Of a stretch of DNA of 10,687 nt, positions 1 to 7,530 are shown one piece after another. Position numbers and translations under genes: made by a program. Every line of letters starts with the position of its first letter. The first letter of the stretch is position 1. Source of the stretch: CAYYWP01 sp964475125. Lineage in GTDB: Bacteria > Desulfobacterota > Binatia > HRBIN30 > CADEER01. The stretch is from assembly GCA_964475125.1 (NCBI GenBank), contig CAYYWP010000166.1:1-10687 (forward strand). Reading direction: 5' to 3'. Under the pieces are notes generated by a model. It was not told where the DNA came from. It made no database searches and was given only the letters and a program-made list of their open reading frames with translations.

Positions 1-64
1 ACATCGCTGCGCCGCCTACACTGGCCGCATCAGGCCGCTGCGCGGAGTTTTGAAAGAGTTGAAA
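1..64. other. Window edge downstream of the regulator
   Basis: These bases follow the regulator's stop codon. GGCC-GCATCA-GGCC could form a four-base-pair hairpin, but there is no T-tract, so I see no terminator or gene here. Confidence 0.3.
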
Positions 65-3000
65 CTACGTCCCTACGTCGAGCAGGGCGCGGGCGGCGCG
101 CAGGTCGGCGGTGTCGAAGCCTTCGCTGAACCAGCCGTAGACTTCGCCCAGCAGCTCGCGCGCTTGTTGTCGCTTCCCCTGCTGCTGCCAGAGCCGGCTC
201 AGGCTCAGCGCGGCGCGCAGCTCGAGTGACTTGGCCTGCTGTCGAGCGGCCACTGCCAAGGCATGGCGGAAGTGCGTTTCGGCGGCGCGGTGCCGGTCGG
301 CCTCCTCGCCACGACCCGAGGACGTACCGCGAGCGGCCGGCGCGCGGGGTGTCTTCTTGGCGTTCCGTTCCGCCCGCTGCGGAGGTTCTCCGCCACCGAG
401 CAGCAGCTCGCCGGTGATGCGGTGGATCTCCGGCTCGTACCAGCGCTCCCCGGTGCGCTCCACCAGCGCCTGCGCCTGCGCCGCCAGCGCCAGTCCTTCA
501 CTGCCCTGGCCGAGCGCGCCGTGCGCCTCGGCCAAGTGGGTGAGGATGTACGACATGCTCAGCTCCGCCCCGCTTCGCTGCAACGCGGCCATGCCCTCGC
601 GCATGCTGGTCATGGCAGCCTCGGGCTGGCCTTGCTCGAGGAGCGCCTGGCCCAACCACACGCGTCCCCATCCGAGCCAGTGCGGGAACCCCTGCTCCTG
701 ACAGATCTCGATGAGCTGATTCGCATGCGCCTCGGCGGCCGGAATATCGCGCAGGAACAAACAGACCCCGACGCTGCCGAAGCCGAGGCCGAAGGCCAAA
801 CTGAACGGATGGGCCAGCTCGCGGGCGAAGGCGAGCATCGCGTCGATCTGCTGCCGTGCCCGATCCGGATAGCCGAGACGCCACAGCGTCCAGGCCGAAA
901 AGGCCAGGCAGGTCACCTTGGGGTCCTGCGCGCCGACTTGCGTCCGGTCCGCCCCGTGGAGCCGCGGATCGTAGAGCGCGATGCCGGCCTCCAGATGCTG
1001 CATCGCGGCGGGCAACTCGCCGAGCATCGACGAGGTCAGCCCCTGCAGCGTATGCGCCCACAGCAGCAGCGCCGCGTCTCCGGCGGACTGGGCGAGACGA
1101 TGGAGTTGCGCCGCCAACTCCCCGGCCGTGTGCAGCTCCGCCCGCAGAAAGCGGAATCCCCACAGGCCGGCGAGGACGGGGAAGAGCGGCAGCGCTTCTC
1201 CCATCTGCTGGCACAACTCGAACGCGCGCCGGTAGGCGCGTTCCGCCTCGGGCGCCGCGTAGCCTTTCGCCACCCCCAGCGTGGCGCCGAGCCTGGTCTG
1301 TAGCACCAGCTCCTGGGCGGTGCGCTCGGGTGTCTCCGGCAGCCCCGTCAGGAGATCCAGGCCCCGGTTGAGCAGCCCGATCGCCTCTGGATGCGCGGAG
1401 CGCCGCAACGCGTTCTCCCCGGCGTGGGTCAGGTACTGCAGCGCCCGCTCGCGGTCGTGTCCGCGTTCGAAATGCACGGCGAGCTCGGCCGCGATGTCGC
1501 CGACTCGCCCTCCGTATGCGCTCTCGGCCCATTCGGCGATGCGGCGATGGAGGCGCACCCGGCGCACCGGCGCAACCCGCTCGTAGAGCACGTGCTGATA
1601 GAGCGCGTGCAGGAAGCCGTAGCGACCGGCGACAATCCCGCCGGCGAGGACCTCCGTGCCGCGGGCGCGCAGGAATTGATCCCGCCGCGCCAGCCCCTCG
1701 CACAGCTCTTCGACTCGCTCGCCGTTTTCGTCCAGTGCCGCCGCCACGGCGGCAGTCGAGAACTCTACGCCGGCGACACTGGCGACCTCGAGCAGACGGC
1801 ATTCCTCGGGCCCGAGGCGCCCCACCTGCTTCTCGATCATCTGCCGCAAGGTGTCGGGAACGCGGGCCGCGACGTCCTCGAGCCGTCCCGCCAACTGCCA
1901 TCGACCGGCCGCCTCGACCAGCACGTCTTGGCTCAGCCAGTAGTCCACCACATTGACGATGAACAACGGGTTGCCGTCGGTGCTGCGGTGAATGGCCCGG
2001 CCGAGGTCGGCGGGCAGGTGGCGGCGCGGAAACCTGGCGGCCAGGTACTGATCGACTTCGCGATCGGTCAAGAGCGGCAACGGCAGCTCCTCGCAGTGGC
2101 CGCGCACGCGCAGCTCCTGCTTCAAGCCCTTGAGCGGATGCCCGCTGACGATCACGTCGGCCGGCCGATAGGTGCCCAGCAGCAGCAACCGGGCGGCGGT
2201 GCGCCGTTGTGCCAGCAGGGAGACGACGTCCAACGTCGAGTAGTCGCTCCAGTGCAGATCCTCCAACAGCAACACCAGGGTCTGCTCCGCCGTCAGCGCT
2301 TCCACCGCCTCGGCCAGCTCGCGCAGCATGCGCTCGTGCGTCGCCCCCTGTACGCGGCGCTGCACCGCCTCGAGCTCGGCGTCGCCCATCAGCCCGGGCA
2401 TCTGCGCCAACCAGGTCGGGGCGTGGCGGCTCAGCAGGGCAACCACCTGCTCGCCGTCGGGTTGCCGGCAGAGCTGGCCCAGCGCCTCCAGCACCGGCAG
2501 ATAGGGCTCGCCGGATCCGTAGTGCTCGACGCACTGCCCGCGCGCCGTCCACACCGCTGCGCTCTCGGCGGCAGCGGCGAGGAAGCTATCCACCAGGGCC
2601 GTCTTGCCGATCCCGGGCTCACCGGTAACGAACACCAGCTGGCGCGCGCCGCGCGCCGCGCGCGCCAACCGTTCTTGCAGCTGCGCCAGCTCGCCGGCAC
2701 GTCCGATCAGAATGGCTTCGTCGCGCCGCAGCGGGTCATCGAGCGCGGCCTGCCGTTCGCCAAGGCGATCCGCGCGAGATGGGCGCGTGGCGGTGACCGG
2801 CGCGACGAAGCGATAGCCGCGGTGCGGAAAGGTCTCGATGAACCGCGCCGCGGCGGCATCGTCGCCCAGGACGTCGCGCAGCTCGCGAATGGTGCCGCGC
2901 AGGACGCTTTCGCTCACCACGGCCCGCGGCCAGCCGGCGGCGCGCAGCTCCTCGCGGGTCACCAAGCGGCCGGCGTGTTCCACCAGGTGGCGGAGCACCG

Positions 3001-3103
3001 CAAAGAGCTTCGGACGGAGCCCGACCAGGGACTCGCCGTGCCAGAGTTGTTGGTTGGCAGGGTCGAGTCGGAACGAGGCGAAGACGAACTGACGATCCTG
3101 CAT
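65..3103 (-). CDS. Winged-helix / AAA-type ATPase / TPR transcriptional regulator
   Basis: This 1012-residue cytosolic protein is probably a large signal-integrating transcription factor. Residues 1-105 form an OmpR/PhoB-type winged-helix DNA-binding domain (Trans_reg_C), ending in the typical 'FIETFPHRGYRFVAPV'; there is no receiver domain. Residues 130-390 form an AAA_16/STAND-like ATPase: Walker A GEPGIGKT at 161-168 (K167, T168), Walker B LLLLEDLHW around 278-285 (E281, D282), a sensor-like LLLLGTYRP at 306-314, and the usual DGNPLF motif at 376-381. From about 545 to 1010 the protein is helical TPR-like sequence ending in 'GWFSEGFDTADL'. Known relatives combine these domains and sometimes carry an adenylate cyclase domain, which is absent here. 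The start is supported by GGAG five bases upstream. A charged low-complexity segment (904-938) interrupts the last repeats. The gene is divergent from the small-protein/peptidase pair, so control of that pair and of itself is an inference. The inducing signal is unknown. Confidence 0.93.
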   Translation of the reverse strand: MQDRQFVFASFRLDPANQQLWHGESLVGLRPKLFAVLRHLVEHAGRLVTREELRAAGWPRAVVSESVLRGTIRELRDVLGDDAAAARFIETFPHRGYRFVAPVTATRPSRADRLGERQAALDDPLRRDEAILIGRAGELAQLQERLARAARGARQLVFVTGEPGIGKTALVDSFLAAAAESAAVWTARGQCVEHYGSGEPYLPVLEALGQLCRQPDGEQVVALLSRHAPTWLAQMPGLMGDAELEAVQRRVQGATHERMLRELAEAVEALTAEQTLVLLLEDLHWSDYSTLDVVSLLAQRRTAARLLLLGTYRPADVIVSGHPLKGLKQELRVRGHCEELPLPLLTDREVDQYLAARFPRRHLPADLGRAIHRSTDGNPLFIVNVVDYWLSQDVLVEAAGRWQLAGRLEDVAARVPDTLRQMIEKQVGRLGPEECRLLEVASVAGVEFSTAAVAAALDENGERVEELCEGLARRDQFLRARGTEVLAGGIVAGRYGFLHALYQHVLYERVAPVRRVRLHRRIAEWAESAYGGRVGDIAAELAVHFERGHDRERALQYLTHAGENALRRSAHPEAIGLLNRGLDLLTGLPETPERTAQELVLQTRLGATLGVAKGYAAPEAERAYRRAFELCQQMGEALPLFPVLAGLWGFRFLRAELHTAGELAAQLHRLAQSAGDAALLLWAHTLQGLTSSMLGELPAAMQHLEAGIALYDPRLHGADRTQVGAQDPKVTCLAFSAWTLWRLGYPDRARQQIDAMLAFARELAHPFSLAFGLGFGSVGVCLFLRDIPAAEAHANQLIEICQEQGFPHWLGWGRVWLGQALLEQGQPEAAMTSMREGMAALQRSGAELSMSYILTHLAEAHGALGQGSEGLALAAQAQALVERTGERWYEPEIHRITGELLLGGGEPPQRAERNAKKTPRAPAARGTSSGRGEEADRHRAAETHFRHALAVAARQQAKSLELRAALSLSRLWQQQGKRQQARELLGEVYGWFSEGFDTADLRAARALLDVGT

Positions 3104-3108
3104 GCTGG

Positions 3109-3112
3109 CTCC
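3109..3112 (-). promoter_or_regulatory. Ribosome binding site of the winged-helix regulator
   Basis: On the minus strand GGAG lies five bases before the ATG at 3103. It supports that methionine as the start and leaves about 136 bases of shared upstream region with the divergent small ORF. Confidence 0.55.
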
Positions 3113-3153
3113 GATTCACCTCGACCGGGCGTCGGCAACTCCGCCAAGATCAG

Positions 3154-3216
3154 ATTCCACGCCGCTCACACGCGAATTCCACGCTTCTCGCTTCCGCGTC
3201 GCATCGTATTGCACGC
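3154..3216. promoter_or_regulatory. Candidate operator: 11-bp-phased CACGC repeats
   Basis: The nonamer ATTCCACGC occurs exactly at 3154-3162 and again at 3176-3184, 22 bp apart. A weaker copy, CTCACACGC (6 of 9 matches), sits exactly midway at 3165-3173, so the core CACGC recurs at 3158, 3169 and 3180 with an 11-bp period. A fourth copy, ATTGCACGC (8 of 9), lies at 3208-3216. All fall in the 136-base gap between divergent genes. It is established that OmpR/PhoB-family winged-helix domains bind tandem direct repeats about one helical turn apart. The neighbouring regulator has such a domain, so this is a plausible autoregulatory and divergent operator. Binding itself is inferred. I found no convincing -35/-10 pair here. 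Confidence 0.5.
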
Positions 3217-3239
3217 CGGCACTCATTAAAAACCCCGGC

Positions 3240-3536
3240 ATGAGCGAGGCGGAACAGCGAGCCAAGCCGAGCCGGCGCGACCAGACGACAGCGGCGCAAA
3301 CCATGACGGAGCACGAACGGCCGCTCTCACCGATGCGCGCCTTCGTCGTGCAGTTCCGCGACTCCGCGGAGGACGCGCAGACCGTGTTCAGCGGCCGGGT
3401 CGAGCACATGGTGAGCGGACGCGCCGCGCGGTTCGAATCGTCCGCGGAGCTGCTGGCGTTTCTCGTCCAGGCGCTGGGCGCGCAGCCCTCGCCCCGCGCC
3501 GAGGACACGAAGTCGGGACGCTCAGACAACCGCTGA
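3240..3536 (+). CDS. Small conserved-looking protein of unknown function
   Basis: This is a short ORF of 98 residues from the ATG at 3240. Internal starts at 3303 and 3333 would give 77 or 67 residues. None has a clear Shine-Dalgarno sequence, so the start is uncertain. The first 30 residues are hydrophilic and probably disordered. The ordered part runs from about residue 32 to 80: 'MRAFVVQFR', then 'FSGRVEHMVSGRAARFES' and 'ELLAFLVQAL', which looks like a compact fold of beta strands followed by a helix. I recall similar 'F-x-GRVEH-x-x-SG' small proteins in GC-rich soil bacteria, without a known function. There is no signal peptide or membrane segment, so it should be cytosolic. The stop codon is 18 bases before the peptidase ATG, which suggests co-transcription. 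An in-frame extension back to 3102 would overlap the divergent regulator's start and the repeat region, so I rejected it. Confidence 0.7.
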   Translation: MSEAEQRAKPSRRDQTTAAQTMTEHERPLSPMRAFVVQFRDSAEDAQTVFSGRVEHMVSGRAARFESSAELLAFLVQALGAQPSPRAEDTKSGRSDNR

Positions 3537-3540
3537 GCCT

Positions 3541-3547
3541 GGAGAGG
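3541..3547 (+). promoter_or_regulatory. Ribosome binding site of the secreted peptidase
   Basis: GGAGAGG ends seven bases before the ATG at 3555. It is one of the strongest Shine-Dalgarno sequences in the window and fixes the start, which is immediately followed by a signal peptide. Confidence 0.7.
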
Positions 3548-3554
3548 TGACGCC

Positions 3555-6041
3555 ATGAATCCATCGCGTGTGCATTTGGCCGCCGCCCTGCTGTGGTTGC
3601 TCGCCAGCACCGGATCGTGGAGCCCGGGCAGTGCGTGGGCGCAAGGGGGCAGCTGCGTCGGCGACTGCAATCACGACGAACACCTGACGATCGATGAGCT
3701 CGTGACCGGGGTCAACATCGCCCTCGGTGCACTGCCCATCGGTCGCTGCCCCGATTTCGATCCGGGCGGCAGTGGCACGGTGACCATCGATGAGATCATC
3801 GCGGCGGTGAGCAACGCCCTGGCGGGATGCGCGGCGCCGGCAAACCGCCCACCGCAGGCGAGTGAGGTGTCGTTCAGCGCCAATGCCGCGACCCCCTACG
3901 CCGAGAAGCAGCTCATCGGGTCCGATCCGGACAACGACACGATCACGTATGAACTGATCGCCGACGAAGCCGGCACCGGCTACTCTTTCGCCTACCTCAA
4001 CCCCGAGTCGGGAGTCCTGTACATCACCCTGGCGGCTGGTTTTCAGGGCACGCTGACACTGCCGTACCGCGTCACGGATGGGAAGGTGTTCAGCAACGCC
4101 GCCAACGCCACGATCGAGGTCGGGTCGGTCACTCCATCGGGGCAAGGCGGGCTGCAGGATATCCACCCCAGGGACTACGCCAGCTACCCGCGCGGCTTCT
4201 ACAACGGCGAACTGCTGGGTGCGCCCGGACTCCCTCCGGCGCTGCCGTCGTCGGTCGATCTGAGCAAGGATTTTCCCCTGCCGGGCGATCAGGGCAGCCA
4301 AAGTAGCTGCGTCGGCTGGGCGCTCGGCTATGCGATCAGGACCTATCAGGAGCGCGTCGAGCTCGGCTGGTCATTGGAACCGCTCGAGCATCGTTTCAGT
4401 CCATCCTACATCTACAACCAGATCAACGGCGGGCGGGACAACGGCTCGGTGTTCAGCGACGGCCTGAACCTCCTCGTCAACCGGGGCGTCGCGACGCTGG
4501 CGCGCATGCCGTACGACGTGCGGGACTTCCTGTCCCAGCCCGGCGCCGCGGCGCATCAGGAAGCCGCTCGCTTCCGCAGCAAGAGCTGGAAGGCCGCCAA
4601 CGGGGTGTTGGAGATCAAGGCGGCGCTCGCCAACCACCTCCCGGCCTTGGTCGTCGTTCCGATCTACGACGACATGTATCACCTGAAGGGACCCAACTCC
4701 GTGTACAACAGCTTCGGCGGCGCGAACCACGGCCTGCACGCGGTGGCGGCGGTGGGCTACGACGATTTCCGCTACGGCGGGGCCTTCAAGATCATCAATT
4801 CCTGGAGCCGCAACTGGGGCGACGGCGGCTATTTCTGGCTGCCCTACGCGGCGGCGAACATCAGTCCCAATGGACAATACCCGGTGCTGGTGGCAGCCGC
4901 CGTGGTGGAGGATCTGCCCAACCCCAACGATCCCGGGCCCGATCCCGTCGACCCGCAGCCGTCCGGAGACCTGCCCGACCTGCAGGTCACCGACTGGCTG
5001 GCCAATTACGATGGCCGGCCGGGCGGTTCCGGGGCGCTGCAATACACGGTGACGAATACCGGCACAGCGACGGCACCGGCGGGGTCGTATGTAGCCTTGG
5101 TCCTTTCACAGAGCCCGACCTTCACCGCCAGCAATACCCTCGTCGTCTACGAGCCGATCCCCTTCGACATGCCGCCGGGAACGACGGCATATCGCGACGC
5201 CGGCAACAGCATCGCCTTCAACTTCCCCAGCGACCTGGCGCCCGGGCAATACTACATGGCCGCGTGGACCGACATCTGGAACAACGTCGAGGAGCGCAAC
5301 GAGAACGATAACGTCTCGCCCGCCACCACCGTGGTCGACATCGTCAACACGCTGCCCGACATGCAGGTCGTCAGCTGGTACGCCGTGTGGGACGAGCTCG
5401 GTGTGGGGGCACTCACGTATGAGGCCATCAACAACGGTGCCACCACGGCTGCCACCGGTTGGCTGATCACACTGGCGCTGAGCCCCGACGACGTCATCGG
5501 CGACGGCGACGAGACGTTCCTCTTCTCCGAGCCCGCCCAGTTCGCCGTCGGTCCGGGCGGAACCCTCTACCGAGACGATTCGGCGCCGGGGCACTTCTCG
5601 CTCTACTTCGACTATTTCGGCAATCCGGTACCCGATGGCGTCTACTACATCGCCCTGTGGCTCGACCCGAACGGCTCCCTGGCCGAGTCGAACGAGTTCA
5701 ACAACGCCTCGCTGTCGTGGGGAACCATCCGCATCGGCGCCGGCGACGGGTTGACCTCGAGCACCGGCGCCGCGGCCGACGCCGACGCCGGGCCGATGGT
5801 CCCGGGCGCGGCGTACAACGGCAAGACGCTCCCGACTCGCGAGGCGCGGATGCGCCGGGTCCGCATCAGCAGCACGCCGCAGGGCGACCGGCGCATGGAG
5901 TTCCTCGACCAGGGCGCCACTGCCGACGCGGGCCCGCGCCTGAACACCGCCGCCGCGCCTCAGTGGTCGAAGGTCGCCCGTGCCCGCCAGCAGGTCATCT
6001 TCCCGGTCACGGAGATGAAGCCGATGCCGCGCGGCAACTGA
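3555..6041 (+). CDS. Secreted papain-family (C1A) cysteine peptidase, dockerin-like and CARDB domains
   Basis: An 828-residue exported protein predicted to hydrolyse peptide bonds outside the cytoplasm. Residues 1-29 are a signal peptide (hydrophobic core 8-20, AWA before Q30). Residues 34-92 hold two dockerin-like EF-hand loops (D37-E48 and D69-E80) flanked by cysteines 34, 38, 65 and 92; loop two has glycine at its third position, so calcium binding may be weak. Residues 98-190 resemble a cadherin/Ig-like domain (SDPDNDTITYEL, YRVTDG). The peptidase spans about 230-435: oxyanion-hole Q246 and nucleophile C252 (DQGSQSSCVGWAL), H395 (HAVAAVGYDD) and N415 (INSWSRNWGDGGY), in papain order and spacing, so it should be active. 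No I29-type inhibitory propeptide is seen. Two CARDB domains follow (about 472-590 and 599-722), each ending in an 'E-x-N-E-x-N-N/D' motif, then a 100-residue basic tail. There is no C-terminal anchor or sorting signal. Probably co-transcribed with the small gene upstream. Confidence 0.93.
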   Translation: MNPSRVHLAAALLWLLASTGSWSPGSAWAQGGSCVGDCNHDEHLTIDELVTGVNIALGALPIGRCPDFDPGGSGTVTIDEIIAAVSNALAGCAAPANRPPQASEVSFSANAATPYAEKQLIGSDPDNDTITYELIADEAGTGYSFAYLNPESGVLYITLAAGFQGTLTLPYRVTDGKVFSNAANATIEVGSVTPSGQGGLQDIHPRDYASYPRGFYNGELLGAPGLPPALPSSVDLSKDFPLPGDQGSQSSCVGWALGYAIRTYQERVELGWSLEPLEHRFSPSYIYNQINGGRDNGSVFSDGLNLLVNRGVATLARMPYDVRDFLSQPGAAAHQEAARFRSKSWKAANGVLEIKAALANHLPALVVVPIYDDMYHLKGPNSVYNSFGGANHGLHAVAAVGYDDFRYGGAFKIINSWSRNWGDGGYFWLPYAAANISPNGQYPVLVAAAVVEDLPNPNDPGPDPVDPQPSGDLPDLQVTDWLANYDGRPGGSGALQYTVTNTGTATAPAGSYVALVLSQSPTFTASNTLVVYEPIPFDMPPGTTAYRDAGNSIAFNFPSDLAPGQYYMAAWTDIWNNVEERNENDNVSPATTVVDIVNTLPDMQVVSWYAVWDELGVGALTYEAINNGATTAATGWLITLALSPDDVIGDGDETFLFSEPAQFAVGPGGTLYRDDSAPGHFSLYFDYFGNPVPDGVYYIALWLDPNGSLAESNEFNNASLSWGTIRIGAGDGLTSSTGAAADADAGPMVPGAAYNGKTLPTREARMRRVRISSTPQGDRRMEFLDQGATADAGPRLNTAAAPQWSKVARARQQVIFPVTEMKPMPRGN

Positions 6042-6121
6042 GGCAGGCCGAGCGCATGGCCGACGCGAATGTCACCCGGCGCCAAGTGACGGCGCGCCGC
6101 CGCATGACCGACGGCACGCGC
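6042..6121. other. Convergent intergenic gap
   Basis: These 80 bases separate the stops of the peptidase (plus) and the GH5 lipoprotein (minus). A short inverted repeat, GTCAC at 6071-6075 with GTGAC at 6086-6090, and a GGCGCGCC palindrome just after it are visible. No T-tract follows on either strand, so I do not call an intrinsic terminator. Confidence 0.4.
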
Positions 6122-7381
6122 TCAGGTTGAGCACTCGATGGCCGGATACGTCGGGGCCGGCCGTCGATGGAGCTTCGCCCCATCTTCGAGCGTCAGGGGG
6201 CGCTTATAGCGCGCACGGAAATCATTAATGATGAGCACCCCTGCGTCGCCAGTCGGCATAGAAGGGTACCCTGCGTAATACGAAGGTTCCCGCCACCCCG
6301 TACCGCAGCTTCCGGGCACGGGGATATCATTCACCATGTAGCCAGCCACGTCGATCGCCCACCCGCCGACGCCGATCTGTTTGACTTGAAGGTAATTGAG
6401 GAAATCCACCGCAAGCTGATAACTCGGCAGTCCGAGCAGTCCAGGCTTGGTGTTCGCGCACGCAAACCATTCATCGACAAAGATCGGCAGCCTCGCGCTC
6501 GCTTCGCCGAAGTTCGATTCCCATTGCGCCGGGCCCACCTTGCCCTGCTGGAGATACTGATGAATGCCATAGCCCACACGCCCGAGTGGATCGCGCACCT
6601 CCGGCACGCCGTTGAGCGTCGTCGCCAGCGCCAGACCATCGAGCACGAAGGTATTGATCGACCCGGCCGCTCGTAGCTCGTCGATGAGGGTCTGCATGCC
6701 GACCGCGGTGAACGGCTCCGTATCACCGGGCGGATAGTGCGCCTGCCCGCCATTGAGCCAGAGCATCCAGTCGGCGGAAGAGGGAGCGGCATCAGGATGG
6801 CCTTGCGTCGGCTCGTTGTAGAGCTCGTACATAACGCCCTGGTCGTTGCCAAAGATATCGTTCAACGCCAGCCAGTTCTGCAAGGTTTCCGCGGTCGGCA
6901 GGCCATGAAACCGCGGGCCGCCACTCTCCTCCTCGTCTTGCATCGCGATCTCGACCACGAGGTCATGATCGCGCGCCTGCTGAATGATCGACACGACGCT
7001 GTCGAAGTAATTAGGGTCGTGGTATCGGTGCCCTATCGACACGGGGTTCAGAAAGTACTGGCTGACAAAAACACGCACCGTGTCCACCCCCCAGCGCTTG
7101 ACGGCGGCGAAGAGCTCCGGCCCACATGCGGTGTCCGCCAGGTACCCGTTGTACTTCGCTTGCGACTGGAGTTGGCTCAAATAGGCGGGCGTGGACACGA
7201 ACCCGGCGATATTGAAAGCGCGCGGTATCCACTTCGCCCCGTTGAGGGTGAAGGAGTTTCCCGACACACCGACCTTCGTCGTCGCCGCGCCGGGAGAGTC
7301 CCCGCCGCCGCAACCGACCAGGCAAGCAGTGATCAGCGCGAGTCCGCCGAACCTGAGCATGCATACGGCCTTACCCGCCAT
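6122..7381 (-). CDS. Lipoprotein glycoside hydrolase, family 5 (cellulase-like)
   Basis: A 419-residue predicted lipoprotein with a (beta/alpha)8 glycosidase domain, probably acting on a beta-linked polysaccharide at the cell surface. The chosen ATG at 7381 has AAAGGGGG about ten bases upstream and is followed by a short lipoprotein signal: hydrophobic residues 9-19, then lipobox LVGC with C24 as lipidation site. C20 (ITAC) is a second, less likely candidate. The frame stays open upstream to 7624, but that Arg-rich extension would bury the lipobox. Family 5 landmarks appear in order: R103 (DTVRVFV), acid/base E190 (YELYNEP, after N189), H274 and Y276 (GIHQY), nucleophile E304 (IFVDEWF) and W341 (GGWAID). 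Cysteines 86, 308, 359 and 417 could form disulphides. Substrate (cellulose, mannan, xyloglucan or other) cannot be assigned. Sampled rows run about 52-67% GC, below the HyuBA genes, which may indicate transfer. It is convergent with the peptidase and divergent from HyuB. Confidence 0.88.
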   Translation of the reverse strand: MAGKAVCMLRFGGLALITACLVGCGGGDSPGAATTKVGVSGNSFTLNGAKWIPRAFNIAGFVSTPAYLSQLQSQAKYNGYLADTACGPELFAAVKRWGVDTVRVFVSQYFLNPVSIGHRYHDPNYFDSVVSIIQQARDHDLVVEIAMQDEEESGGPRFHGLPTAETLQNWLALNDIFGNDQGVMYELYNEPTQGHPDAAPSSADWMLWLNGGQAHYPPGDTEPFTAVGMQTLIDELRAAGSINTFVLDGLALATTLNGVPEVRDPLGRVGYGIHQYLQQGKVGPAQWESNFGEASARLPIFVDEWFACANTKPGLLGLPSYQLAVDFLNYLQVKQIGVGGWAIDVAGYMVNDIPVPGSCGTGWREPSYYAGYPSMPTGDAGVLIINDFRARYKRPLTLEDGAKLHRRPAPTYPAIECST

Positions 7382-7391
7382 GTGTTCAGTT

Positions 7392-7399
7392 CCCCCTTT
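7392..7399 (-). promoter_or_regulatory. Ribosome binding site of the GH5 lipoprotein
   Basis: On the minus strand AAAGGGGG lies ten bases before the ATG at 7381. It is what decides that start over the upstream in-frame methionine at 7624 and the internal one at 7360. It abuts the palindrome at 7400-7409. Confidence 0.5.
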
Positions 7400-7516
7400 G
7401 CACCGGTGCTGCACGGATGCGGAGCGATGTCGACCCCAGACCGCCCTATTCCGGCCCTGTTCACGGCAAGGCCCAGCGTCCACGTTCGGGCATGCGCGTC
7501 GCCTTTTGCAAGCGCA

Positions 7517-7530
7517 TTTCGACTTTCGAC
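7517..7530. repeat. Tandem 7-bp repeat (TTTCGAC twice)
   Basis: TTTCGAC occurs twice head to tail in the middle of the divergent intergenic region. With only two units it may be chance or slippage. No function can be assigned. Confidence 0.4.

Noticed and set aside
498..2552. 684-codon minus-strand frame overlapping the regulator in another phase
   Set aside because: The product is almost entirely Arg, Ala and Gly, typical of a frame-shifted reading of GC-rich sequence.
1391..3229. 612-codon plus-strand open frame opposite the regulator
   Set aside because: It lies antisense to a gene with unmistakable domains, its product is Gln/Arg/Ala-rich without recognisable motifs, and long antisense frames are expected in GC-rich coding DNA.
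3102..3239. Upstream in-frame extension of the small ORF
   Set aside because: It would overlap the divergent regulator's start codon and run through the repeat array, and the added residues look non-coding.
6071..6090. Possible bidirectional terminator between peptidase and GH5 gene
   Set aside because: Only a five-base-pair stem with a ten-base loop and no T-tract on either side.
6221..6232. Perfect palindrome ATCATTAATGAT
   Set aside because: It lies inside the GH5 coding region where it encodes part of 'LIINDFR'. There is no reason to give it a regulatory role.
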